Source: an uncultured Hungatella sp.
GTDB lineage: Bacteria > Bacillota > Clostridia > Lachnospirales > Lachnospiraceae
Assembly (NCBI GenBank): GCA_947066955.1
Contig: CAMTAF010000006.1
Coordinates: 1-59,829 of the forward strand
Reading direction: 5' to 3'
Length of the DNA: 59,829 nt
The translations under genes and the position numbers were made by a program. The notes beneath the pieces are model-generated. The model was not told the DNA's origin. It saw only the letters and a program-made list of their open reading frames with translations, and did not search any database. Positions 1 through 8,034 of the stretch are shown here, one piece after another (the first letter of the stretch is position 1; each line of letters starts with the position of its first letter).

Positions 1-2
1 CT

Positions 3-45
3 GGCAGGTGCCGCAAAGCGGCGCGTGCCGTTACCAAAAAGGAGG
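3..45 (+). repeat. Leader hairpin repeat, copy 1, upstream of the PrpD-family gene
   Basis: This segment is almost identical to 2662-2702 upstream of the TRAP permease. It has a GCCGC/GCGGC stem closed by GGCA and TGCC, then a TACC box and the AAAAGGAGG ribosome site. Relative to copy 2 it differs by small changes in the loop, in the base before TACC and in the length of the A-run. The start of the window cuts off anything further upstream. The repeat suggests that the two genes share leader-level control, which is inference. Confidence 0.7.
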
Positions 46-52
46 GATGGAT

Positions 53-1411
53 ATGTCAGAGCTTAGAGAGCTGGCCCGGTTTGCCAGAGAGTTTTGCCTG
101 GAGGACGCCCCCGTCCAGGTGGAGAAAGCCGCCATATTTTGTGTTCTTGACACCATAGGCTCTGCCTGCGGGGCCGTAAACTATGAGGAGATTCCAAAAA
201 TCTGCCAGGATCTCCGGGAGTGGACCGAGACCAGTTCTCTCTACCAGGCCACTGTCTGGGGGCAGGGTTTCAAGCTGAATGTGTTCCAGGCCCTCCTGCT
301 GAACGCCATCATGGGACATGCCCTAGAGCTGGATGATGTACATACAGGGTCCAAATCCCACATGGGCGCCGTTGTGGTGCCCACTGCCTGGACTCTGGCA
401 GAGGCCGGGAAAAAAACTGGAAAAAATTTCCTGGAGGCAGTGGTGGCCGGATATGAGATAATGGCAAGAGTAGGCATGGCCATGGATGTGGTCAGCACCC
501 GGAAGAGGGGATGGCATCAGACAGGAGTCATCGGGGCCTTCGGCGCGGCTGCGGCCGCCGGACGTCTTCTGGAGCTCTCAGAAGAAGAGATGGTGTGGGC
601 TCTCGGTATGGCCGGAACCCAAAGCTGCGGCCTGTGGGCATTTTTAAAAGAAGGCTCTACCTGCAAAAAGCTCCATCCCGCCAGGGCAGCCGTCAACGGG
701 CTCACGGCCGCCATGCTGGCAAGAAGCGGCATGACCGGGCCGGAGCACATTCTGGACGCGGAGGATGGAGGGCTGTACCAGGCAGTTTCCGATTCTTTTG
801 ACCTAAGCCGGCTGACCCAGGGGTTGGGAAAAACTTTTGAGATTCTTGCCATAGACAAAAAGCCTTACCCCTGCTGCCGCACCACCCACCATGCCATCGA
901 CGGGGCCCTGGCTCTGAAAAAGGATATCAAATTACCCTTACGCGAAATTTCGGGAATCCTGGTGGAGACCTACGAAGTGGGAGTGCTCCAGTGCGGTTTC
1001 ACCTGGTACCCCGAAACCCCGGTGGAGGCCAGGTTCAGCATCCCCTACACAGTGGCCGCCGCTCTGGTCCGGGGCAGGGTGTCTCTGGAGGAATTCACGC
1101 CAGAGACCCTGGCCGATGACACCATAAAAGAACTGGCTGAGAAAGTGACAGTTGTCAGCGATCCCACTTTCACCAACCGGTATCCCCGGCAGTGGGGCAG
1201 CCGGATCACAGTCAGCTTTGGAGACGGAACCTGTCTTCAAAAGCAGATTGATCACATGTCCGGAAGCACGGCCTGTCCCCTGACCCACAGGCAGGAGATT
1301 GAGAAGTTTTTGGGCCTGGCAGAGCCGGCCCTTGGAAAAGAGAAAGCACGACGGCTGGCAGAGGAGATCCTCATGGCAGACCGTCTGGCAGAGATCCCTG
1401 AGATCACATGA
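53..1411 (+). CDS. MmgE/PrpD family protein (methylcitrate dehydratase-like)
   Basis: A 452-residue protein matching the MmgE/PrpD fold over its full length. The conserved segment with HALELDDVHTGSKSH lies near residue 100, and the C-terminal domain carries KPYPCCRTTHHAIDG. Family members include 2-methylcitrate dehydratase, cis-aconitate decarboxylase and iminodisuccinate epimerase, so the substrate is open; a small di- or tricarboxylate fits the transporter genes that follow. I place the start at 53 rather than further upstream because the AAAAAGGAGG site lies 8 bases before it, whereas the ATG at 47 is too close. The stop is 26 bases before the start of the receptor gene, so the two are probably one transcript. 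It is unlikely to be PrpD of a full methylcitrate cycle, because prpB and prpC are not beside it. Confidence 0.85.
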   Translation: MSELRELARFAREFCLEDAPVQVEKAAIFCVLDTIGSACGAVNYEEIPKICQDLREWTETSSLYQATVWGQGFKLNVFQALLLNAIMGHALELDDVHTGSKSHMGAVVVPTAWTLAEAGKKTGKNFLEAVVAGYEIMARVGMAMDVVSTRKRGWHQTGVIGAFGAAAAAGRLLELSEEEMVWALGMAGTQSCGLWAFLKEGSTCKKLHPARAAVNGLTAAMLARSGMTGPEHILDAEDGGLYQAVSDSFDLSRLTQGLGKTFEILAIDKKPYPCCRTTHHAIDGALALKKDIKLPLREISGILVETYEVGVLQCGFTWYPETPVEARFSIPYTVAAALVRGRVSLEEFTPETLADDTIKELAEKVTVVSDPTFTNRYPRQWGSRITVSFGDGTCLQKQIDHMSGSTACPLTHRQEIEKFLGLAEPALGKEKARRLAEEILMADRLAEIPEIT

Positions 1412-1437
1412 TACCAGGGTTAGAAAGGAGAGAACTT

Positions 1438-2538
1438 ATGAAAAAAAGCACATTGGCAATCTATGGGTTGATTATGGCAGTTGTGGTGACAGCCGGATGC
1501 TCCGCCGGACAGACAGCCCCGGCGCCGTCTCCGCAGACAACGGCCTCCGGGACGCAGGCGGCGCCCCCTGCAGAGTCAAAGTCAGAGGAGGCTCCCAAGG
1601 CAGAAGAAGCTCCGGCAGTTTTTGAGGGAAATGACTTGATCCCCGTGGTGGGAGGCGTGGCGGAGATCACCTGCGGAGCCACCACCACAGGGGGCTGGAC
1701 CTACATGTACACCTCCTCCGCAGCCCAGGTGGTTAGCTCCAACAACGACAACATCAACATCACTCCCGCCATCACCACAGGAGGCGGGGAAAACTTAATC
1801 AGCGTAGCCACGGGCCAAATGCCCATGGGCGTGGCGTCCGCGGCCTACATCTACAAATATTACAACGGCGATCCCAGCGAAGGAATTGAGCCCAACTCTC
1901 ACCTGCGCACTCTCTACGGGTCCCCCAACAGCTTCCTAAGCGTCATTGTCCGGGCAGATTCCAGCTATCAGACCATCGAGGATCTGCAGGGAGCCAGGGT
2001 CTCCATCTGCAACAAGGGAAACTCGGGGCAGCTTTTGATCTCGGAGCTTCTCAAGACCATGGGACGGGAAGATTACTATGACCTCCAGTACCTCACCCCG
2101 GCTGAAAGCTATGAAGCCCTCAACACCTCCACCATCGACTCCCTGTGGATCTGCGCCTGCGATCCCCATTCCTCGGTAACAGAGATCTTCAACATGCCAG
2201 GAGGCGCCAGATTTATCGAATTCAGCGAGGACCAGAAAAAGATGTTTTTGGACTCCTGCAGCTATTTGAGCCAAGTCACCAGGCCAGCGGGAACCTACAA
2301 AGGCCAGGATCAGGATTACAACACCGTGGGAAGCCCCTATGCCCTGGTGGTCACAGAAGATTTTCCAGAGGAACTGGCCTACCAGATCGCCAAGACTCTG
2401 GATGAAAAGTATGACGAGTGGACCGGCGTCTTCGCGGGCGTAAAAGGAGCCACGGCTCAGAACACCATCGACACAGCCATCGCTCCCCTTCACCCCGGCA
2501 CTGAGAGATATTTCAGAGAGAAAGGATATATCAAGTAA
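1438..2538 (+). CDS. TAXI-family TRAP transporter solute-binding lipoprotein
   Basis: A 366-residue extracytoplasmic receptor. It has a short signal peptide ending in a lipobox (VVTAGC, Cys 21), then an Ala/Pro/Glu-rich linker to about residue 60, then a TAXI-type binding domain that includes GGGENLISVATGQ and LQGARVSICNKGNSGQ. TAXI receptors deliver substrate to fused TRAP permeases, and one follows 170 bases downstream. The start at 1438 has AAAGGAG seven bases upstream; an in-frame ATG at 1408 overlaps the previous stop and lacks a site. Substrate cannot be read from the sequence; the PrpD-family neighbour suggests a carboxylate. Confidence 0.9.
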   Translation: MKKSTLAIYGLIMAVVVTAGCSAGQTAPAPSPQTTASGTQAAPPAESKSEEAPKAEEAPAVFEGNDLIPVVGGVAEITCGATTTGGWTYMYTSSAAQVVSSNNDNINITPAITTGGGENLISVATGQMPMGVASAAYIYKYYNGDPSEGIEPNSHLRTLYGSPNSFLSVIVRADSSYQTIEDLQGARVSICNKGNSGQLLISELLKTMGREDYYDLQYLTPAESYEALNTSTIDSLWICACDPHSSVTEIFNMPGGARFIEFSEDQKKMFLDSCSYLSQVTRPAGTYKGQDQDYNTVGSPYALVVTEDFPEELAYQIAKTLDEKYDEWTGVFAGVKGATAQNTIDTAIAPLHPGTERYFREKGYIK

Positions 2539-2577
2539 GGATACATCAAGTAAAAATTCATACATGATTCTCACAGG

Positions 2578-2603
2578 GCCGCCATGGAATCCTTCATGGC
2601 GGC
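2578..2603 (+). terminator. Hairpin after the receptor gene (attenuator or weak terminator)
   Basis: A perfect 9-bp stem, GCCGCCATG paired with CATGGCGGC, around an 8-base loop. It is followed only by TTCACGC, so the U-run is poor. It lies between the receptor gene and the leader ORF before the permease. It could lower read-through into the permease or stabilise the receptor mRNA, a common way of making more receptor than permease. Confidence 0.55.
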
Positions 2604-2617
2604 TTCACGCAAAAGGA

Positions 2618-2653
2618 GGAAGGCAAATGCGCAGCATTTTTAGGATGCCTTCC
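2618..2653 (+). promoter_or_regulatory. Nested stem-loop in the permease leader
   Basis: GGAAGGCA pairs perfectly with TGCCTTCC. Inside it AATGC pairs with GCATT, so the inner hairpin sits just after the left arm and leaves TTTAGGA unpaired on the right. The structure covers the start codon of the leader ORF at 2627. This off-centre nesting resembles the layout of the TAP elements in this window, but the sequence is different. Confidence 0.5.
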
Positions 2654-2677
2654 GACGACTTGGCAGGTGCCGCGTAA
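2627..2677 (+). CDS. Candidate 16-residue leader peptide ahead of the TRAP permease
   Basis: A short ORF, MRSIFRMPSDDLAGAA, with a full AAAAGGAGG ribosome site about 8 bases before its ATG. Its stop codon falls in the loop of the hairpin at 2662-2689, and the permease ribosome site follows 22 bases later. At the window start the repeat copy reads LAGAA in the same frame but runs on without a stop at that point. A leader peptide coupled to the hairpin is plausible. No run of rare or regulatory codons is evident, so the mechanism is unknown and translation is unproven. Confidence 0.4.
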   Translation: MRSIFRMPSDDLAGAA

Positions 2678-2702
2678 GCGGCGCGTGCCGATACCAAAAG
2701 GA
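2662..2702 (+). repeat. Leader hairpin repeat, copy 2, upstream of the TRAP permease
   Basis: The second copy of the 3-45 repeat: outer GGCA/TGCC, inner GCCGC-gtaa-GCGGC, then TACCAAAAGGAGG, which serves as the permease ribosome site. The leader ORF stop (TAA, 2675-2677) sits in the loop. Ribosomes ending at that stop would disturb the hairpin next to the permease ribosome site, which suggests translational coupling. Confidence 0.7.
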
Positions 2703-2710
2703 GGTAAGCC

Positions 2711-4600
2711 ATGAACCTGCAGAAAATTACTGACAAACTGATCACCGCCGTGGCTGTGGCCATGTGTGTGTTTCAGCTGTACACAGCCTTTTACATGCCG
2801 TTTCCGGGAATGCAGCAGAGAAGCATCCATCTGGCTTTCGGCCTGGCTCTGGCATTTCTGATCTATCCGAAAAAACGGCCTGAAAACAACATAAAAAAGA
2901 ACATCTCCTACATAACGGGAATCCTTCTGGCCTTGCTGGCCTTTGTCACCTGTCTCAATGTGGCCTTCCACTGGCTGGAGATGAATGAGCCCATGCGCCT
3001 GATCCAGCCTGCTGCCACAGACAAGGTTCTGGGATTCTGCCTCATTGTCCTGGTTCTCATAGGCACCGTAAAGGTGGTAGGGTGGGCCATGCCCATCATC
3101 GGCCTGATTTTTTTAGCCTACGCCTACTTTGGGGCAAAAATCCCCTTTCCCCTGCTGCGCCACGCGGGGGTAAAGCTTCCCAAGCTGATCTCCATGGGGT
3201 ACATGACTACGGAAGGTATCTTCAGCAGCGTGCTGGGGGTATCCACCACTCAGGTGTTCATTTTCCTGATGTTCGGACAGCTTCTGGAGTCCCTGGGGGG
3301 AAGCGACTTTTTTCTGGACTGGGCCAACTCCGGTTTCGGCCGGTTTCGGGGAGGTCCTGCCAAGGTGGCTATCTTCGGAAGCGCCCTCTTCGGCTCCATC
3401 AGCGGAAGTGCTGTGGCCAATGTGGTGGGAACGGGAACCATCACCATTCCTCTCATGAAGCGGGTTGGATATCGATCCGACTTTGCCGGTGCCGTGGAAT
3501 CCGTAGCTTCTACGGGAGGACTCATCATGCCCCCTGTCATGGGAGCCGCTGCCTTTATCATGGCGGACACCCTGGGCATCTCTTACTGGGAGGTCTGCAA
3601 AGCCGCCGTGATCCCGGCCATACTCTACTATCTGGCCCTCTACATGTCTGTGGATTTAAAGGCAAAACAGCTGAACCTTAAAGGCCTGCCCCCTGAGGAG
3701 ATCCCTGACGGAAAGAAACTGCTGAGGAGCCAGGGCTGGATCTACATCCCGCCTCTGGTGATCCTGGTGTTTTTCCTCGGAGTGTTCCAGTATCCCGCAT
3801 ACAAAGCATGCCTCTACTGCTGCCTTCTCCTGATCGCCCTGGCAATGCTTAAAAAAGAACAGCGGGGCATCCTTAAAAAAGAGTGGCTGGCTATCCTGGT
3901 AAAGACTGCCAAAAGCTCTGTCACCGTGGTCATGGCATGTTCCTGTGCCGGGATTATCCTCCTGGGGCTTCAGTCCTCGGGGCTGATCTTAAAGCTGTCC
4001 AATATCCTGATCTCCCTGTCAGGCGGCAATCTGGCGCTGCTTCTGTTTCTGGTGATGCTGGGCTCCCTCATCATGGGCATGGGACTCCCGGCCTCTGCCT
4101 GCTATGCCATCCTGTGCATACTGGCAGCGCCGGCCATTGTGAAACTGGGTGTGCCTCCCCTGGCCGCTCACCTGTTTGTCCTCTACTTTGGATCCATGTC
4201 AGCCATCACCCCTCCCGTAGCTCTCGCCGCCTTCGCCGCCGCCCCCATTGCCCAGGACTCAGCGGTAAAGATCGGATTCTCCGCTTTTAAGATGGCCGCC
4301 CCCTCCTTCCTCATCGCCTTCTGTCTGGCCATCCAGCCGGAACTGGTGATGATCGGCTCCGTCGGAGAGATCCTGTTCTCCATATTCATCTGTGTTGCCG
4401 GCGTTCTGTGCATGGCCATAGGACTCCAGGGGTATTTTACGGAAAATGAGATCTTGGTCCGAAGGCTTGTCTGGGTGGCGGCTGGGATCCTGCTGATCCT
4501 GCCCCAGCTGCCCCTCACCATCGCCGGCGCCATCCTGTCCGCCGGGCTTTTGTGCACAGAGAAAAACTTGTGGGCAGGATTAAAAAAGAAAGCCGTCTAG
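2711..4600 (+). CDS. TRAP transporter fused permease (DctQM-type, TAXI-linked)
   Basis: A 629-residue very hydrophobic protein in which the small (4-helix) and large (about 12-helix) TRAP membrane subunits are fused, as is usual for TAXI systems. The large-subunit core includes FGSALFGSISGSAVANVVGT and ASTGGLIMPPVMGAAAF, followed by MGMGLPASACYAI and the SAITPPVALAAFAAA motif. With the lipoprotein at 1438-2538 it should form a sodium-driven carboxylate-type importer. The AAAGGAGG site is 8 bases before the ATG. No clear terminator was seen before the next promoter. Confidence 0.92.
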   Translation: MNLQKITDKLITAVAVAMCVFQLYTAFYMPFPGMQQRSIHLAFGLALAFLIYPKKRPENNIKKNISYITGILLALLAFVTCLNVAFHWLEMNEPMRLIQPAATDKVLGFCLIVLVLIGTVKVVGWAMPIIGLIFLAYAYFGAKIPFPLLRHAGVKLPKLISMGYMTTEGIFSSVLGVSTTQVFIFLMFGQLLESLGGSDFFLDWANSGFGRFRGGPAKVAIFGSALFGSISGSAVANVVGTGTITIPLMKRVGYRSDFAGAVESVASTGGLIMPPVMGAAAFIMADTLGISYWEVCKAAVIPAILYYLALYMSVDLKAKQLNLKGLPPEEIPDGKKLLRSQGWIYIPPLVILVFFLGVFQYPAYKACLYCCLLLIALAMLKKEQRGILKKEWLAILVKTAKSSVTVVMACSCAGIILLGLQSSGLILKLSNILISLSGGNLALLLFLVMLGSLIMGMGLPASACYAILCILAAPAIVKLGVPPLAAHLFVLYFGSMSAITPPVALAAFAAAPIAQDSAVKIGFSAFKMAAPSFLIAFCLAIQPELVMIGSVGEILFSIFICVAGVLCMAIGLQGYFTENEILVRRLVWVAAGILLILPQLPLTIAGAILSAGLLCTEKNLWAGLKKKAV

Positions 4601-4610
4601 ACGATTTTCA

Positions 4611-4639
4611 TGGACTTTGCTCTCTGCCTGTGATATACT
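4611..4639 (+). promoter_or_regulatory. Sigma-A type promoter for the coiled-coil gene
   Basis: TGGACT at 4611-4616 and TATACT at 4634-4639, separated by 17 bases. It lies about 60 bases upstream of the 4700 start, just after the permease stop, so the small gene can be transcribed separately. Confidence 0.6.
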
Positions 4640-4699
4640 TATTTCGTTCGGAAAATGGAGAGTATATTCACGCTGTAAGTAAAGGAGGTAGGGAGCTAT

Positions 4700-5080
4700 A
4701 TGACCTTAACCAAGGAAGACTTATCAGCAATCGCAGGTTTGCTTCAGCCGCTCAAAGACGACATCGCTGATTTGAAGAGTGAGGTCGCCACTTTGAAGAG
4801 TGAGGTCGCCACTTTGAAGGACGAGGTTGCTACTTTGAAGGACGAAGTCAGCGATTTGAAGAACAGAGTCACGGCCTTAGAGGGCAGGGTCACCGGTCTT
4901 GAGCTTCATCTGGAAAACACAACAGACAAGAATATCCTGATTATAGCGGAGGGACATCTTGACCTGAGCCGGAAGCTTGACCGGGCGTTAACCGTTGAAA
5001 ATGAAAAAGAACTTTTCTTTATCCGTGTCAATCTTTTGGAACGCGAAGTAAGAAAACTCAAAGAACAGGTTCAGCGGTAG
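4700..5080 (+). CDS. Small coiled-coil protein with heptad repeats
   Basis: A 126-residue soluble protein. Residues 18-70 form a clear coiled coil built from seven-residue units (LKSEVAT, LKDEVAT, LKDEVSD, LKNRVTA, LEGRVTG). At DNA level the units are near-identical 21-base tandem repeats, about 4771-4860, so the length probably varies between strains. The C-terminal part (ENEKELFFIRVNLLEREVRKL) is also helical. No enzyme motif is visible. Similar small coiled-coil proteins are common in Lachnospiraceae, with no function known to me. The AAAGGAGG site lies 11 bases before the ATG. Confidence 0.8.
   Translation: MTLTKEDLSAIAGLLQPLKDDIADLKSEVATLKSEVATLKDEVATLKDEVSDLKNRVTALEGRVTGLELHLENTTDKNILIIAEGHLDLSRKLDRALTVENEKELFFIRVNLLEREVRKLKEQVQR
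4771..4860 (+). repeat. 21-base tandem repeats in the coiled-coil gene
   Basis: About four units of the type gaggtcgccactttgaag with small substitutions, each encoding one heptad. The first two full units are identical; later ones diverge at third positions and at AGT/GAC. Confidence 0.8.
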
Positions 5081-5103
5081 TGTAAACAGAGTTTGCGTCT
5101 CTG

Positions 5104-5137
5104 AAAAAGGCTCCTTTTATCAAAAAGGAGCCTTTCT
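5104..5137. terminator. Bidirectional terminator between the coiled-coil gene and glyS
   Basis: GGCTCCTTTT pairs with AAAAGGAGCC around a 4-base loop. A-runs and T-runs on the two sides make it usable from both strands. A TAP element abuts its right side. Confidence 0.85.
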
Positions 5138-5210
5138 ATGCGCATGAGCCCCGCGAAGAGGTTTGTCAGCAGAGCTGACCGGGGGCCCGGCGCGGCGGGT
5201 AGGGGGAAAT
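5137..5210 (-). repeat. TAP element, copy 1 (downstream of glyS)
   Basis: On the minus strand: TTTCCCCCTACCCG, CCGCGCC, outer arms GGGCCCC and GGGGCTC (one G-T pair), inner hairpin GTCAGC-tct-GCTGAC, a pyrimidine-rich strand, then CATGCGCATA joined to the terminator at 5104-5137. The first-hairpin left arm is missing because the element meets the glyS stop. Confidence 0.85.
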
Positions 5211-5217
5211 GTGCAGT

Positions 5218-6612
5218 TTAAAACCTCATCTTCTCCTCCAGATAAGTCTTCAGCTCACTGATGGGCACTCTCACCTGATCCATGGTGTCCCGGTCCCGGA
5301 CAGTGACGGCGTGGTCCTCCTCGGAGTCGAAATCATAGGTCACGCAGAAGGGTGTCCCGATCTCATCCTGTCTCCTGTACCTCTTGCCGATGTTCCCCCT
5401 GTCGTCAAATTCGCAGTTAAAATATTTGCTCAGCTCCCCGTAGACCTTCTCAGCGCCCTCGTTGAGCTTCTTGGACAGAGGCAGCACTCCTACCTTCACG
5501 GGAGCAATCGCCGGATGGAAATGGAGCACCGTGCGCACGTCGCCCTCTCCGATTTCCTCCTCGTCGTAAGCCGCGCAAAGGAAAGCCAGGGTTACCCGGT
5601 CCGCTCCCAGGGACGGCTCGATGACATAGGGGATATATTTTTCTTTCTTCTCGTCGTCAAAGTAGGACATGTCCTGGCCAGAGGTATTCTGGTGCTGGGT
5701 CAGATCATAGTCGGTTCTGTCGGCAATTCCCCACAGCTCGCCCCATCCAAATGGGAACAGAAATTCAATGTCCGTGGTGGCCTTGCTGTAGAAGCACAGC
5801 TCCTCCGGAGAGTGGTCTCTTGCCCTCATCTCCTCATCCTTCATGCCCAAAGACTTGAGCCAGTTGATGCAGAACTCTTTCCAGTAGGCAAACCACTCCA
5901 GATCCGTTCCCGGGGCGCAGAAGAACTCCAGCTCCATCTGCTCAAACTCCCTGGTGCGGAAGGTAAAGTTTCCTGGAGTGATCTCGTTTCTAAACGACTT
6001 TCCGATCTGGCCGATGCCAAAGGGGATCTTCTTCCTGGAAGTCCTCTGGACATTCTTAAAGTTCACGAAAATGCCCTGGGCGGTCTCAGGCCTTAAGTAC
6101 ACGGTGTTCTTGGCATCCTCGGTCACGCCCTGGAAGGTCTTGAACATCAGGTTGAACTGACGGATATCGGTGAAATCATGCTTTCCGCAGCTGGGGCAGC
6201 AGATATTTTTCTCCTCAATATAATTCTTCATCTCCTCCTGGGACCAGGCGTCAACGCTCCCCTCTATGGTGATGCCGTTTTCTTCCATATAATCCTCAAT
6301 CAGCTTGTCGGCCCGGAAACGCTCCTTACAGGCCTTGCAGTCCATGAGAGGATCAGAGAATCCCCCCAAATGCCCGGAAGCCACCCAGGTCTGAGAGTTC
6401 ATCAGAATAGCGCAGTCAACGCCCACGTTGTAGGGGCTTTCCTGGACAAATTTCTGCCACCAGGCCTTTTTCACGTTATTCTTCAGCTCCACGCCTAAGT
6501 TGCCGTAATCCCAGGTATTGGCCAGGCCGCCGTAGATCTCGGAGCCCGGATACACAAACCCTCTGGACTTTGCCAGAGCTACGATTTTTTCCATAGTCTT
6601 TTCCATCTTCAT
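5218..6612 (-). CDS. glyS: Glycyl-tRNA synthetase, single-chain (GlyQS type)
   Basis: A 464-residue class II synthetase that charges tRNA-Gly. It is the homodimeric type found in many Firmicutes and in eukaryotes, not the alpha2beta2 type. Visible features are the N-terminal [15 protein letters not shown], motif 2 around [13 protein letters not shown] with [14 protein letters not shown], and motif 3 around [14 protein letters not shown] zinc-type CKAC and CCPSCGKH insert is present. It starts 24 bases after the upstream lipoprotein gene and has no room for a T-box leader of its own, so it is probably transcribed from the promoter at 7302-7330. Confidence 0.96.
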   Translation of the reverse strand: MKMEKTMEKIVALAKSRGFVYPGSEIYGGLANTWDYGNLGVELKNNVKKAWWQKFVQESPYNVGVDCAILMNSQTWVASGHLGGFSDPLMDCKACKERFRADKLIEDYMEENGITIEGSVDAWSQEEMKNYIEEKNICCPSCGKHDFTDIRQFNLMFKTFQGVTEDAKNTVYLRPETAQGIFVNFKNVQRTSRKKIPFGIGQIGKSFRNEITPGNFTFRTREFEQMELEFFCAPGTDLEWFAYWKEFCINWLKSLGMKDEEMRARDHSPEELCFYSKATTDIEFLFPFGWGELWGIADRTDYDLTQHQNTSGQDMSYFDDEKKEKYIPYVIEPSLGADRVTLAFLCAAYDEEEIGEGDVRTVLHFHPAIAPVKVGVLPLSKKLNEGAEKVYGELSKYFNCEFDDRGNIGKRYRRQDEIGTPFCVTYDFDSEEDHAVTVRDRDTMDQVRVPISELKTYLEEKMRF

Positions 6613-6636
6613 TATCCTGCCTTTATGTTTTATTTT

Positions 6637-7269
6637 CTATCGGAATATGATCCAGGCGGTCCCTTCTGACACCCTGGCCGTATACTCATCCACCAGGTCC
6701 ACGGCCCCGCTGTAAAAAACAATCTTCCCTTCCGTCTGAACCGTCACCGCCCCTGACACCACTGCCATGGGAAGGTCTTTCTTTTTCAGCGCCTCCCGGC
6801 CTGTGACAGCGGCATTCTTCCTGGCGTCTATCCAGCCTCCCTCTGCTTTGCCATCCTCTAATCCTGCAGTGTTGGTGGTGATCACAAGACTGTCCGGGTG
6901 ATTGGCCGTATCCTGGCTGAACCGGGTAAACCGGCATAGATCCTCCGGGGAAGCATACCGGTACACGATGGAGGCTTTTCCCCCTTCCACCGCGCACTGG
7001 GAGATGGCCACCGGTTCCGGCAGCTCCGGCGTGCCGTACTGACTGTTGTAGTCCGCCAGTTCCCGGGAAGCCATGGCCTGCAGCTCCTCTGCCCGGTAGC
7101 CTGTGTCCGACGGGTCATAGCTCTCTATGAGGGCAGTGTACAACTCTCCCTCTCTGGACACATATATGGCATTCTGCTGAGGCGGAAACGTGCTGCCGGT
7201 CCTGGGGCCGCATGCCGACATCACCACTCCTGCCGCCAGGACAAGCGCTGCCATCCCTGTTCTCTCCAT
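6637..7269 (-). CDS. Lipoprotein of unknown function
   Basis: A 210-residue protein with a short signal peptide and a lipobox, VVMSAC (Cys 20), so it is probably anchored outside the membrane. The mature part has no motif that I recognise; it is mixed and soluble, with YRAEELQAMASRELADYN near residue 60 and ending in GTAWIIFR. It is the first gene of a likely transcript with glyS. A link to translation is not implied by the sequence. Confidence 0.75.
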   Translation of the reverse strand: MERTGMAALVLAAGVVMSACGPRTGSTFPPQQNAIYVSREGELYTALIESYDPSDTGYRAEELQAMASRELADYNSQYGTPELPEPVAISQCAVEGGKASIVYRYASPEDLCRFTRFSQDTANHPDSLVITTNTAGLEDGKAEGGWIDARKNAAVTGREALKKKDLPMAVVSGAVTVQTEGKIVFYSGAVDLVDEYTARVSEGTAWIIFR

Positions 7270-7301
7270 ATCTCCCTCCTGATTTCCGTGTATTCTCAGA
7301 T

Positions 7302-7330
7302 ATTATACTTGCTCACACCTACATTTTCAA
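7302..7330 (-). promoter_or_regulatory. Sigma-A type promoter for the lipoprotein-glyS unit
   Basis: On the minus strand, TTGAAA (7325-7330) and TATAAT (7302-7307) with a 17-base spacer, about 33 bases before the lipoprotein start. Confidence 0.75.
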
Positions 7331-7364
7331 CACTTTTCTGTGTTATCCAAAAACGTTCTCGGCC

Positions 7365-8018
7365 TCATCCTTGCTTCATAGCGTCCAGGATTTCCAGCGA
7401 ATGGAAGTCACGGTCTATGTAACGGCCCTTGTTCAGCTCCACACATTCTGTGAATTCCTCCAGCACCTGGGGAGTTACTGTAAAAGTATAGAGCTTTTCA
7501 AAGGGCGCTGTCACCACGTACTCCCATGTATAGTTTGCCGAATCGCTTGTGTCTAAGGGAGGATGCTCCGTGTACTCCCCGTTGATCACCATGGCCTTCA
7601 GCTCAAAGATCCGCTGCACCAGCTCATTGGGGATATGGGGGTTGGACAGGGCCCGCAGGGATTGGTACACCAGAAGGAGCATGGCGCTGCCGTCCAGACT
7701 TTCCCTGGTATAATAGTCCGCCACTTCCAAAAAATACTGGCCATAGCAGGCAGCCTCGATGTCCCCTGCCAGCTCGTCAAAATACCGGCTGATCTGCGCG
7801 GACTGGAGGGTGTAGGCGTCCCTTCCCTCAAGGACCTTAAACACCCCAAAGGCAAAGGACCGGCATGGCCCCATCAGGCTGCTGCCCGGCCTCTTGGCGC
7901 CCCTGGCAAAAGCCGTGATCTTTCCCCTCTCCCTGGTGAGGACCACAAGGCGCCTGTCATACTCGCCCACGGCCGTGGACTTTATGACCATGCCTGTCAG
8001 CTCCAGAGGCTCTCTCAT
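7365..8018 (-). CDS. recO: DNA repair protein RecO
   Basis: A 217-residue protein with the RecO N-terminal OB fold (TGMVIKSTAVGEYDRRLVVL and GKITAFARGAKRPGSSL). RecO helps load RecA by displacing SSB with RecR. It is a little shorter than the usual 240-260 residues. The four-cysteine zinc site found in many RecO proteins is absent: the region after DTSDSANYTWEYV has no CxxC pair. It follows era by 16 bases, the order common in Clostridia. Confidence 0.9.
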   Translation of the reverse strand: MREPLELTGMVIKSTAVGEYDRRLVVLTRERGKITAFARGAKRPGSSLMGPCRSFAFGVFKVLEGRDAYTLQSAQISRYFDELAGDIEAACYGQYFLEVADYYTRESLDGSAMLLLVYQSLRALSNPHIPNELVQRIFELKAMVINGEYTEHPPLDTSDSANYTWEYVVTAPFEKLYTFTVTPQVLEEFTECVELNKGRYIDRDFHSLEILDAMKQG

Positions 8019-8034
8019 GTTCCCTTCCTCCCTC

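Noticed and set aside
5209..6096. Long frame antisense to glyS
   Set aside because: Pure shadow of the glyS coding sequence; no ribosome site.
6613..7364. T-box riboswitch before glyS
   Set aside because: Only 24 bases separate glyS from the lipoprotein gene, and the lipoprotein leader is too short for specifier loop and antiterminator.
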